Shown here: positions 9,464 through 17,384 of the stretch, piece after piece
How the letters are laid out: every line of letters starts with the position of its first letter
How positions within the stretch are numbered: position 1 is the stretch's first letter
Assembly (NCBI GenBank): GCA_002344065.1
Contig: DDTK01000015.1
Location: 310,001 to 374,000, forward strand
Direction of reading: 5' to 3'
Origin: Flammeovirgaceae bacterium UBA2366
GTDB lineage: Bacteria > Bacteroidota > Bacteroidia > Cytophagales > Cyclobacteriaceae
DNA: 64,000 bases
Notes under the pieces: model-generated
The model's database searches: none
What the model saw: only the letters and a program-made list of their open reading frames with translations
Told to the model about the DNA's origin: nothing
Position numbers and translations under genes: made by a program

Positions 9464-10162
9464 TTAAACACGCAAGGCCGACAATCCACCATCAACATGG
9501 ATAACCTGTCCGCTGATCCATGAACTCTCATCCGTGAGCAAATAAGCAGCCGCCTGTGCTATGTCGCGGGCTTCGCCTACGCGCTTTAGCGGATGACGTT
9601 CACCACTGACTTTCTTTTTGTCTTCGCTTGACAAAATTTTGGATGCAAGGGGTGTATCAGTTATGGATGGGGCAATGGCATTAACACGAATTTTGGGAGC
9701 AAACTCTGCAGCCAGTGAGCGGGTTAGTCCTTCCAATGCACCCTTTGCCATAGCCACCGATGCATGAAACGGCATGCCTTGCTGAACGGCAACAGTACTG
9801 AAAAAGACGATTGAACTTTGTTCCGCGGCTTTAAGTGGGTTTAATAAATCACGAACACATTTTGCTGCTCCTAAAACATTAATGTTGAGGTCTTGAAGGA
9901 ATTCTTCATTTGTAAAGCGATGAAATGGCTTGAGTTGAATGCTGCCCGGCAGATAGGCCAACCCATCAATTTTACCAGGAAGTTGCGACAGGTCAATGGA
10001 GGCTGTCTGTACATCGAGGGTGATGTGTTTTGTACCGACTGTAGTTGGAGCTGACCTGCTAAGCACATATACATCATAACTTTTATCGAGGAGCAGTTGG
10101 GCCAGTGCAGCACCAATGCCATAGCTTCCACCGATCAGCACTATTGTTTTTTTTTCGGACAT
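9464..10162 (-). CDS. SDR-family protein lacking the catalytic tyrosine
   Basis: 232 residues with a Rossmann fold. The nucleotide-binding glycine motif is GGSYGIGAAL near residues 11-20, the catalytic Ser region is FFSTVAVQQG, and the C-terminal GQVIHVDGGLSALRV block is typical of classical short-chain dehydrogenases. At the position of the active-site YxxxK the sequence reads VAMAK within HASVAMAKGALEGLTRS, so Lys remains but Tyr is Val. It is therefore an atypical or redox-inactive member. It is cotranscribed with a ferredoxin 3 bases downstream. The substrate is unknown. Confidence 0.85.
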   Translation of the reverse strand: MSEKKTIVLIGGSYGIGAALAQLLLDKSYDVYVLSRSAPTTVGTKHITLDVQTASIDLSQLPGKIDGLAYLPGSIQLKPFHRFTNEEFLQDLNINVLGAAKCVRDLLNPLKAAEQSSIVFFSTVAVQQGMPFHASVAMAKGALEGLTRSLAAEFAPKIRVNAIAPSITDTPLASKILSSEDKKKVSGERHPLKRVGEARDIAQAAAYLLTDESSWISGQVIHVDGGLSALRV

Positions 10163-10286
10163 GGTTCAAGAATTTTACCAAATAACAATCTTGTTGAGTG
10201 AATGTTATTTGACTTCTCATTTCCTCTTGCCATAAGGTTGTCACCGGCATACCCTAGATTTGAATGTGTATTAAAACGTATGATTT

Positions 10287-10739
10287 ATGAAACCAGGAAA
10301 AGGAAAAACGTGGACTGACAAAGTCAACGACCCGACTAAAGAACCCATCGTAAAGAAACTGGAAAAGGATTTTACCGATATGCCTGCCGGGGGTAAAATG
10401 CTGATTGCCACGCCTAAAATTATCGATGATTATATCAGGCATATTCCCAAAGGCAAAAGCGCTAACCTTACGGTTCTGCGTAAAGACCTTGCTGCCGAGT
10501 ACGGTGCCGATTACACCTGCCCGGTAACAACTGGAATATTTTTACGCATTGTTTCGGAAGCTGCTTACGAGCAACTGCAAAAGGGTGCTTCCATAAACAG
10601 GGTTGCACCGTTTTGGCGCGTGGTGGAGGAAAAATCCTCTTTGAACAAGAAGTTTTCGTTTGGATCTGATTTCGTGGTTCAGCAGCGAAAAAAGGAAGGC
10701 ATTGCAGCTGACAACCCAAAAAAGAAATCCTCTCGTTAG
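10287..10739 (+). CDS. MGMT/ATL-like protein without alkyl-acceptor Cys
   Basis: 150 residues. The middle resembles the helix-turn-helix DNA-binding domain of O6-alkylguanine transferases and ATL proteins: IPKGKSANLTVLRKDLA aligns with the usual IPxGKVxTYGxIA, CPVTTGIFLRIV with the helix-3 region, and APFWRVVEEK with the PCHRV active-site block. Cys and His of PCHRV are replaced by Phe and Trp, so alkyl transfer is not expected. It may bind DNA as alkyltransferase-like proteins do. The homology is judged by eye and is moderate. The last 4 bases overlap the end of the convergent serine hydrolase gene. Confidence 0.6.
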   Translation: MKPGKGKTWTDKVNDPTKEPIVKKLEKDFTDMPAGGKMLIATPKIIDDYIRHIPKGKSANLTVLRKDLAAEYGADYTCPVTTGIFLRIVSEAAYEQLQKGASINRVAPFWRVVEEKSSLNKKFSFGSDFVVQQRKKEGIAADNPKKKSSR

Positions 10740-12118
10740 GGTATCGCGTTGATAATATCTTTCAAGAAAGCATTCATATCTACCCAGTTTCCTGAGGTGA
10801 GCCCAAGTTTTACTACCACCAGGTTTTTGGAAGGTATAACCACAACATCCTGCCCTTCAAATCCGCTCAGGTAGTACATGTCACTCGGAACATCCGGAAA
10901 ATTTCGGTCTGCAACATCATTTGGGTTTCCGGCATTCAGCCAGAACTGAGCACCATACTCACCCTTCATTGCGCCTTTGGCAGGCTTAGTGCTGTACTCA
11001 ATCCATCCTTCGGGTAAAATTCTTTCATTAATCCAGTACCCATCATTCAGGCAGAGCAATCCAAATCGTGCCCAATCGCGCGCGGTGGCAAATGAAAATG
11101 ATGAACCTACAAATGTTCCACCCGGATCGGGTTCAATGGTCATGGAGTTCATGCCTATTTTATGAAAAATGTTTTTGTAGGGAAAATTGTGGTATTCTGC
11201 ATCACCAACCGTTTGCCGGATGATGTAGGATAAAATATTGGTGGTGCCGCTGGAATAATAGAACACCTCACCAGGTTTATGCTGCAGGGGTGCCTGCGAA
11301 GCATAAATACCAGCATCACGTTTTTTGAATAACATATTGGTGGCATCACTGGGTCCGCTGTACACCTCAGCCCATTTCAGTCCGCTGCTGGCTTGCATGA
11401 GGTTGTGGATGGTAATGGTATTTCGCTCGTCATTTTTCCACGCTTCAATGGGCGCAGGGTCATTAACCGATATTTTTCCTTCACGAACGAGTACGCCCAT
11501 CATAGCATTGGTAAGACTTTTCGTCATCGACCAACCGGTAAGGCGTGTGTTCTGATCAAATCCATCTGCATATTTTTCAGCGATGAGGTTGCCATCATGA
11601 ATGACCACAACCGCCCGGGTTCGTCTATTTTTTTCTTCACCGGATTCTTCAAAGGCATCGTTAATGGTTTTGTTCAGCAAGTCAAGGTTATATCCAAAAA
11701 GGTTTACTGAATCAGGCATTTTGTTTCCGGTAGGCCAGGGAATGGTATCCTGATTTACACGTGGAGGAGCTGCCACATTCCAGCGTTGCTTTCTCAATTC
11801 TTCTTCTGTGATTTCATTTACAAGTGTACATCCTAATCCTTTCCGGTAGATAGCTTTACGTTTGGCAAGTCCAAAAACACTGGCGGTTGCCGATGAATCA
11901 GCATAGTTCACGGAGAACGTACCAAGCGATTGAAGGCCTGAACCCAATTCTTCCCGGATCACATCTTCTGCTTTTCGCCCCGCCAGCATGGTACACGAGC
12001 AAAGATTTTTTGCCCCGTATCCGGAGATGATCGGGAAGGCAAGCCAGGCATAGTATATACCATAACTTAGTGCCGCAAGAAAAATGATGAGTAAGGAACG
12101 GAGGATAAGTTTACGCAT
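10736..12118 (-). CDS. Beta-lactamase-related serine hydrolase
   Basis: 460 residues with an N-terminal membrane anchor/signal (LLIIFLAALSYGIYYAWLAF). The class C beta-lactamase/esterase fold is shown by the SxxK motif in TGWSMTKSLTNAMMG (Ser and Lys of SMTK), the YxS-type motif YSSGTTNIL, and C-terminal blocks GAQFWLNAG and YYLSGFEGQDVVVIPSKNLV, typical of COG1680 proteins. These are usually periplasmic esterases or D-amino-acid peptidases rather than true beta-lactamases. A cysteine-rich stretch (LCSCTML) precedes the catalytic domain. It lies upstream of a solo palindromic element and appears to be monocistronic. Confidence 0.85.
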   Translation of the reverse strand: MRKLILRSLLIIFLAALSYGIYYAWLAFPIISGYGAKNLCSCTMLAGRKAEDVIREELGSGLQSLGTFSVNYADSSATASVFGLAKRKAIYRKGLGCTLVNEITEEELRKQRWNVAAPPRVNQDTIPWPTGNKMPDSVNLFGYNLDLLNKTINDAFEESGEEKNRRTRAVVVIHDGNLIAEKYADGFDQNTRLTGWSMTKSLTNAMMGVLVREGKISVNDPAPIEAWKNDERNTITIHNLMQASSGLKWAEVYSGPSDATNMLFKKRDAGIYASQAPLQHKPGEVFYYSSGTTNILSYIIRQTVGDAEYHNFPYKNIFHKIGMNSMTIEPDPGGTFVGSSFSFATARDWARFGLLCLNDGYWINERILPEGWIEYSTKPAKGAMKGEYGAQFWLNAGNPNDVADRNFPDVPSDMYYLSGFEGQDVVVIPSKNLVVVKLGLTSGNWVDMNAFLKDIINAIP

Positions 12119-12133
12119 AGGGCGGATTGATTA

Positions 12134-12200
12134 AACCACAAAGTACAAAGAATAGCGTTAAACTTTGTGCTCTTTGCGTAACCTTGTGTGTTCTGTGGTT
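12134..12200. repeat. Solo AACCACA...TGTGGTT imperfect palindrome
   Basis: A 67-base imperfect palindrome between the serine hydrolase and the formate dehydrogenase alpha gene. The left end reads AACCACAAAGTACAAAG, the right end CTTGTGTGTTCTGTGGTT, with CTTTGTGCTCTTTG in the middle. The same CACAAAG/CTTTGTG-rich words and AACCA/TGGTT ends occur in the two copies flanking the GxxExxY gene about 3 kb away. It looks like a REP- or MITE-like element with no gene of its own. Confidence 0.7.
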
Positions 12201-12208
12201 TTGGATTT

Positions 12209-14992
12209 TTAACTATGCACAGCTTTTCTGATTCCCTTGCTCTTTCGGATTCTCACCGCAATCACTTTGTATTCCGGACACATGGCTTCCACGTCATGTT
12301 CATCCGAACCAATTATGTTCAACCCGATTTCAGGAAAGTGGAAAGTTGAACTTAACACACCCGACTTTACTTCATCTGTAATACGAGCTTTTAAATCCAC
12401 TTTACCTCGTGCTGACTCTACGCACACCATATCGCCTTCTTTGATAAAATGTTTTTCGGCATCTGCCGGATTGATCAGCAACACATCCTCGGTTAATAGC
12501 TCCACATTTTTTGTTCTTCGCGTCATCGTGCCTGCATTGTAATGCTCAAGCTCGCGGTTGGTGGTGATGATGTACGGGTATTCTTTTCTGTTGTCAATAA
12601 TTTCCTGACTTTCCTTGAAATCGAAATAATGGAATTTGCCCTTACCGCGTTTGAATGTTTCGGTATGCAGGATTTTGGTATCGCTTCCATCTTCTTTTAC
12701 AGGCCACTGTTTTCCATTTTCTCCCAACTCATTCCATTTAACCCCCTTGAAGAAGGGAACGATTTGTGAAATTTCTTTGAGCAATGTATCCGGATCATAG
12801 TCAGGTTGTGCATGCCCCATTCGATTCATGATATCTACCACTATTTGTCCGTCAGACTTAGTGCCTTCAATCGGCTCCACTACTTTGTTCACACGCTGAA
12901 TTCTTCGTTCACCATTGGTAAATGTGCCGCTCTTTTCAAGGAACGAGGCGCCCGGTAAAACAACTGTAGCGATCTTGGCTGTTTCCGTCATGAAGAGCTC
13001 CTGTACTACAAGTAAATCCAATTTCTTCAATGCGGCCATCACTCTGTTGGTGTTGGGATCAGTTTGTACAAGATCTTCCCCCATCAGCCAAAGCGCTTTT
13101 AATTTATCATCGAGTGAAGCCGTGTACATCTGTGGAATTTTATAACCGATATGGTTCGGTAGTTTTACGCCATAGAAGTCTTCATACATTTTGTGGTACT
13201 CCGGATGGGTCACGTCAAAATAGCCAGCACCCTGATGCGGCTGGCAACCCATATCAGCAGCGCCTTGCACATTGTTTTGTCCGCGTAACGGATTCACACC
13301 CACACCTCTGCGGCCTATGTTTCCGGTTATCATGGCCAGGTCGGTGATGAGCATGATGGCATAGGTTCCATAAGAATGTTCTGTAACACCTAGTCCGTGG
13401 AAAGCCATCGCAGCTTTCGATTTGGCATAAGCCAAGGTTGCTTCACGAACCAGATTTTTGTCGACACCGGTTATGCGTTCGAGTTCATCAATATTTACAC
13501 TTAAGATTTGCTTTTTGAAATCTTCATAGCCTTCTGTTCTGGATTCAATGAATTGTTTATCCTCCAATCCTTCGGTAATGATGTAGTACAGCATCATGTT
13601 AAGCATGGCTACATTAGTACCCGGGCGTAGCGGCAAGTGATAGGTCGCATACCGCGCCAGTTCCGTTCTGCGTGGATCGATCACGATGGTGGTCTTGCCT
13701 TTCATGGCAAACTGCTTGAACTTGGCACCCGTTACCGGATGACCGTCTGTTGGATTAGCACCAATTATCAGAATGCAATCTGTATCTTTTAAATCATCGA
13801 TAGAGTTGGTAGCTGCGCCAGTACCAAAGCTGCGCTGCATGCCCAAAGCAGTAGGCGAGTGGCATACACGCGCACAACTGTCGATGTTATTTGTACCGAT
13901 AACCACCCGAATGAATTTTTGCATCAGGTAATTTTCTTCATTGGTGCAGCGTGCTGATGAAATGCCTGCGATGTAATCAGGGCCGTAAACCTCCTTGATG
14001 TAGGATAGTTTTCCAGCTATGAAATCGTACGCTTCATCCCAGGTTGCCGGTTGCAGTTCTCCATTCTTTCGTATGAGGGGTGTGCGCAACCTGTCGGGGT
14101 GATTGTAGAATGAAAATGCAAAGCGCCCTTTCAGGCAAGTGTGTCCCTGGTTTACTTCTGCATCATAGGGTGCCTGGATGGATTTTATTTTATCATCATT
14201 CACAGCTACATCCAGGTTGCAGCCCACACCGCAGTAGGTACAAACAGTTCTGACTTTTTTCTGAACGTTTATGCTTTTTGATTCAAATATATCCGAGATT
14301 GCTGAAGTAGGACAAGCCTGTGCACAAGCTCCACAACTCACACAATCGGAGGTCATGAAGGTGTCATCGAAACTTTTAATTATATGACTGTCGAACCCGC
14401 GACCGGCCATACTCAACACCATTTCACCCTGCACCTCATCACAAGCACGCACGCATCGGAAGCAATTGATGCACTTCGATAGATCGGACGTCATGTAGGG
14501 GTGACTTAAATCTTTCTTCCGGTCAAGATGATTTTTGCCTTCAGGATAACGAACTGTGCGTACTCCGACTTGCGCAGCAACGGTTTGCAGCTCGCAATTA
14601 TTATTCACTTCGCATGTGAGGCAATCCAACGGGTGGTCTGTAAGAACCAGTTCAATAATGTTTTTGCGAAGCCTGGTGATTTTTTCGGTATCGGTATAAA
14701 TGTAGGAATTTACAGTAACCGGTGTGTGACAGGATGCTACCGTTTTTGTATTGCCATTTGGTTGTAGCGCTATTTCAACGCTACACACCCGACAAGAACC
14801 GAACGGCTCGAGGTTAGGGGCATCACAAAGTGTGGGAATGCGGTTTCCTAAACTTCTGCGTACAAACGACAATACCGTTTCTCCTTCTTTGATCTCATAA
14901 GGTTTGTCATTGATGAATGCCAGTTTAATTTTTTCCGCACCGTTTCCATTGATGTGGATGTTCATGGTTGATTTTGATTTTATCCCTTCCAT
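12209..14992 (-). CDS. fdsA: NAD-dependent formate dehydrogenase, alpha (catalytic) subunit
   Basis: 927 residues. It oxidises formate to CO2 at a Mo/W-bis-MGD centre. From the N-terminus: a [2Fe-2S] domain (Cys56, 67, 70, 88); a NuoG-type His-ligated cluster motif HPLDCLTCEVNNNC (His120, Cys124, 127, 133); two [4Fe-4S] motifs (Cys174/177/180/184 and Cys217/220/223/227); then the molybdopterin domain with its own cluster (Cys251, 254, 258, 286). The active-site residue is Cys377 in ARVCHSPTALG, encoded by TGC, so this is a cysteine and not a selenocysteine enzyme. The C-terminal MGD-binding block YPYIITTNRELEHYNAGTMTR (here: YPYIITTNRELEHY then NAGTMTR) is present. ATG at 14992 is chosen; an ATG nine codons later is possible. 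It is separated from the beta gene by the GxxExxY cassette. Confidence 0.93.
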   Translation of the reverse strand: MEGIKSKSTMNIHINGNGAEKIKLAFINDKPYEIKEGETVLSFVRRSLGNRIPTLCDAPNLEPFGSCRVCSVEIALQPNGNTKTVASCHTPVTVNSYIYTDTEKITRLRKNIIELVLTDHPLDCLTCEVNNNCELQTVAAQVGVRTVRYPEGKNHLDRKKDLSHPYMTSDLSKCINCFRCVRACDEVQGEMVLSMAGRGFDSHIIKSFDDTFMTSDCVSCGACAQACPTSAISDIFESKSINVQKKVRTVCTYCGVGCNLDVAVNDDKIKSIQAPYDAEVNQGHTCLKGRFAFSFYNHPDRLRTPLIRKNGELQPATWDEAYDFIAGKLSYIKEVYGPDYIAGISSARCTNEENYLMQKFIRVVIGTNNIDSCARVCHSPTALGMQRSFGTGAATNSIDDLKDTDCILIIGANPTDGHPVTGAKFKQFAMKGKTTIVIDPRRTELARYATYHLPLRPGTNVAMLNMMLYYIITEGLEDKQFIESRTEGYEDFKKQILSVNIDELERITGVDKNLVREATLAYAKSKAAMAFHGLGVTEHSYGTYAIMLITDLAMITGNIGRRGVGVNPLRGQNNVQGAADMGCQPHQGAGYFDVTHPEYHKMYEDFYGVKLPNHIGYKIPQMYTASLDDKLKALWLMGEDLVQTDPNTNRVMAALKKLDLLVVQELFMTETAKIATVVLPGASFLEKSGTFTNGERRIQRVNKVVEPIEGTKSDGQIVVDIMNRMGHAQPDYDPDTLLKEISQIVPFFKGVKWNELGENGKQWPVKEDGSDTKILHTETFKRGKGKFHYFDFKESQEIIDNRKEYPYIITTNRELEHYNAGTMTRRTKNVELLTEDVLLINPADAEKHFIKEGDMVCVESARGKVDLKARITDEVKSGVLSSTFHFPEIGLNIIGSDEHDVEAMCPEYKVIAVRIRKSKGIRKAVHS

Positions 14993-15006
14993 ATCATCTC
15001 TCGTTT

Positions 15007-15071
15007 AACCACAAAGCTCACGAAGGTAACACAAAGGGCACAAAGCCTTGGTGATCTTTTGTAATGATTCT
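15007..15071. repeat. Left-flank palindromic element of the GxxExxY cassette
   Basis: It begins AACCACAAAGCTCACGAAGG at 15007, continues TAACACAAAGGGCACAAAGCC to 15047 (CACAAAG-type words), and is followed by a weaker inverse half (CTTGGTGATCTTTTGTAATG). It closely matches the reverse complement of 15494-15538. It lies between the gene for the GxxExxY protein and the start of the formate dehydrogenase alpha gene, just upstream of that gene's GAGAG ribosome-binding-like sequence. Confidence 0.7.
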
Positions 15072-15076
15072 ATTTT

Positions 15077-15463
15077 TCACTTTGATAACTGTCCATTAAT
15101 TATTCGTTTAATTCCTTCTTTAAGCAACACCACATTAAAATTTATTAATAGTCCAAGTTTGTATTTGCCTAACTTAAGATAGGTTAATGTTTGTGCTAGA
15201 TGGATATCATTCAAGGTATCCACGCTTTTTGTTTCAATTACCAGTTTATTCTCAACAACAAGATCAATTCTATACCCACACTCAAGTTTTACCTCTTCAA
15301 AGATCAATGGCATCGCCTTTTCTTTCTCTATATAGAAGCCGTTCTTACGAATTTTGTAGTATAAGCTTTCTTTATAGGCGCTTTCCAGTAAACCAGGCCC
15401 AAGGACTTTATGGACATCTATTGCCAATCCGATTATTTTATTTGCTATTTCATTTTCTGTCAT
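15077..15463 (-). CDS. GxxExxY protein, PD-(D/E)XK nuclease-like
   Basis: 128 residues, the normal size for the GxxExxY family. The name-giving motif is GLLESAY (Gly24, Glu27, Tyr30). A PD-(D/E)XK-type catalytic core is visible: Asp67 in GYRIDLVV and Glu77-x-Lys79 in LVIETKS, with a downstream Gln91 in AQTLTYLKL as in many such nucleases. The family's function is not established. The gene lies within a pair of related palindromes, which suggests that it is or was mobile. It interrupts the formate dehydrogenase operon but keeps the same orientation, so read-through into the alpha gene is possible. Confidence 0.88.
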   Translation of the reverse strand: MTENEIANKIIGLAIDVHKVLGPGLLESAYKESLYYKIRKNGFYIEKEKAMPLIFEEVKLECGYRIDLVVENKLVIETKSVDTLNDIHLAQTLTYLKLGKYKLGLLINFNVVLLKEGIKRIINGQLSK

Positions 15464-15475
15464 TCCAATCTATTT

Positions 15476-15538
15476 AACCATGAAGAATGTAAAGGCTTAG
15501 TGTCCTTTGTGTAGAATTTCTTTGTGACCTTTGTGGTT
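15476..15538. repeat. Right-flank palindromic element of the GxxExxY cassette
   Basis: A 63-base imperfect palindrome from AACCATGAAGAATGTAAAGG to CTTTGTGACCTTTGTGGTT. It overlaps the last codons of the formate dehydrogenase beta gene: the stop codon (TTA on the plus strand at 15497-15499) and about the last 13 residues, which read NHKGHKEILHKGH, are encoded by the repeat. Confidence 0.72.
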
Positions 15539-17191
15539 ATTTTCCATAAAATAGATATTCAATTCATCATCAAAATACTTCAATGCATTTTTTACTGGCA
15601 GCGGCAATCCGCCACCCAGCATGCACAATGACCCGATCTCCAGTGTCTCTAATAAATCATCCATTAACCTGCGATCTATTTTATAGTCACTGGTTCGTGC
15701 TTTCTGCAGCATCTCCTTTCCGCGGGTTGAGCCCAGCCTGCATGGAAAACATTTTCCGCAACTTTCGTGGGCGGTAAACTCAAATAAGTGTTCTATATAT
15801 AATAGGAGTGGAAAGTCTTGCGGAATACAGACGATTGATGCATGCCCCAGCAGGAAACCTTCCTTGCTGAACGATTCGAAATCGATGGTTAAATCATTGA
15901 TCTTTGAAACGGGCACCAATCCGCCCAACGGCCCGCCAATGTGCATGGCTTTTACCGGTTCGCGAAAACCGCCACCTAATGCATTCACTACAACACCTAA
16001 AGGTGTGCCCATGTCCACTTCGTAAATGCCGGGCTTATTGAAGTACCCATCTAATGAAACAAGTTTTGTTCCAGTTGATTTTGGTGTACCAAGCGAAGCG
16101 AATTCTTTTCCTCCGTTCTGCACGATAAAGGGAAGATTAGCAAGCGTTTCAACATTGTTCACCACAGTTGGTAGATTAAACAAACCTTGCTGGGCAGGGT
16201 AGGGTGGGCGTACCCGAACCTCAGGCCGTTGACCTTCAATGGAAGACAGTAATGCTGTCTCTTCTCCACAGATATAGGCACCTTGTGCTTTGATAACTTT
16301 GAAGTGAAATGAAAAATCAGAGCCGAAAATATTTTCTCCGATAAATCTATGATCATGAAGTTGCTGAATTGCTTTTTCAATAACTTCAATTGACTCAGGA
16401 TATTCTGCGCGTATATACAATACACCAACTGATGCATTAGCCAGGTAGCCTGCGATGATCATACCCATGAGCACGGCATGTGGTTGATGTTCCAGCAAAT
16501 AGCGATCTGAATAGGCACCAGGGTCACCTTCATCGGCATTGCAGACGATGAACCGTTGATCAGCATCTGTGTTTCTGCAACTTTCCAGTTTAATGCCCAT
16601 TGGAAAGCCCGCGCCACCGCGGCCGCGTAAACCAGAAGTTTTTAATTCAGTTTGTAACTCAGCAACTGATTTTTTTAAACAATCTTTAAGGGTTTGGTAG
16701 TAAGCTTCAAGGCCCGGAAATTTTTGTGTAAGAATGGCGGTGCCTTTGGAAGCAACGTTGTACTGATCGGCTACTACTGTTTTGTTCCTTTTTATTTCAC
16801 TAATGGTATCGATTGCTTTTCCTGAATAATTCTTTCCGCCAATATGAAAAGCGGCATTTTCATGACATCTTCCCAGGCAGCACATTTCGCCAATCTCATC
16901 TTCTTTAAAATGTCTTTGGAGTTTTTCTTTTAAGGCAGGCTGAGTTCCCGCACACAGGCAGGCACTTCCATTGCACACATAAACTTTTTTACCCTGGTTT
17001 TCGGGCTTTAAAAAATCATAGAAGGTAGCTGTGCCAAACACATTGGCTTTGCCAACCAGGAATTCTTTTCGCAGTTCCTCCATTTTTTCAACTGAAGGCG
17101 TACCGGATTCTGCAGCTGCAATGCCCAGTTCTTCAAATAGTGTTTTGGCAACACCCTTTCTTCCGGCCAGATAGCTTAAATTCTTCGACAT
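15497..17191 (-). CDS. fdsB: NAD-dependent formate dehydrogenase, beta subunit (NuoE-NuoF fusion)
   Basis: 564 residues. It passes electrons from the alpha subunit to NAD+. Residues 1-130 are a NuoE-like thioredoxin-fold domain with [2Fe-2S] ligands in CNGSAC (Cys73, Cys78) and CLGRC (Cys105, Cys109). The remainder is NuoF-like: GLRGRGGAGFPMGIK for FMN/NADH binding, CNADEGDPGAYSDR, GAYICGEETALLSSIEG, and the N3-type [4Fe-4S] motif ESCGKCFPCRLG. This organisation matches FdsB/HoxF proteins with the gamma subunit fused. The C-terminal tail NHKGHKEILHKGH is not family-like: it is encoded by the adjacent palindromic repeat, so the insertion replaced the original end. It is the first gene of the operon. 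Confidence 0.93.
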   Translation of the reverse strand: MSKNLSYLAGRKGVAKTLFEELGIAAAESGTPSVEKMEELRKEFLVGKANVFGTATFYDFLKPENQGKKVYVCNGSACLCAGTQPALKEKLQRHFKEDEIGEMCCLGRCHENAAFHIGGKNYSGKAIDTISEIKRNKTVVADQYNVASKGTAILTQKFPGLEAYYQTLKDCLKKSVAELQTELKTSGLRGRGGAGFPMGIKLESCRNTDADQRFIVCNADEGDPGAYSDRYLLEHQPHAVLMGMIIAGYLANASVGVLYIRAEYPESIEVIEKAIQQLHDHRFIGENIFGSDFSFHFKVIKAQGAYICGEETALLSSIEGQRPEVRVRPPYPAQQGLFNLPTVVNNVETLANLPFIVQNGGKEFASLGTPKSTGTKLVSLDGYFNKPGIYEVDMGTPLGVVVNALGGGFREPVKAMHIGGPLGGLVPVSKINDLTIDFESFSKEGFLLGHASIVCIPQDFPLLLYIEHLFEFTAHESCGKCFPCRLGSTRGKEMLQKARTSDYKIDRRLMDDLLETLEIGSLCMLGGGLPLPVKNALKYFDDELNIYFMENNHKGHKEILHKGH

Positions 17192-17384
17192 AATGGATCA
17201 AAAAGCACCTTTAAGGTACAATTTATTTTAGGTTTTTCCTGCGATATCTATGTAAGTGGTTTGATGTTCATCCCTTTTAGGTTGTTGTAGTTGATTCTTT
17301 TGAATTTGCACCGATTTTATCGGTGATTAATCTATTTAAGTCCTTCGGGCTTTATCGCGTGGGTTGAATATGGATATAAAAAAA

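Larger units (their letters stand above)
15007..15538. mobile_element. Palindrome-flanked GxxExxY cassette
   Basis: About 532 bases made of a left palindromic element, one complete gene (GxxExxY protein) and a right palindromic element. The outer arms are inverted repeats: left AACCACAAAGCTCACGAAGG..., right (reverse complement) AACCACAAAGGTCACAAAGA..., both ending CACAAAG/CACTAAG-CC after about 41-45 bases. It sits between the two subunit genes of one formate dehydrogenase, and the right arm supplies the 3' end of the beta-subunit reading frame. No convincing target-site duplication is seen beyond short T/A runs. Mobility is inferred. Confidence 0.6.

Noticed and set aside
10238..10262. TAGATTTG upstream of the MGMT-like gene as a promoter
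   Set aside because: The -7 box is good but candidate TTG boxes are 14 or 25 bases away, outside the usual spacing.
13860..13875. Selenocysteine at the formate dehydrogenase active site
   Set aside because: The codon is TGC (Cys377), not TGA, and the frame is uninterrupted.
12237..14767. Plus-strand reading frames inside the formate dehydrogenase alpha gene
   Set aside because: They are antisense shadows of a well-supported gene, with no family-like sequence or sensible start context.
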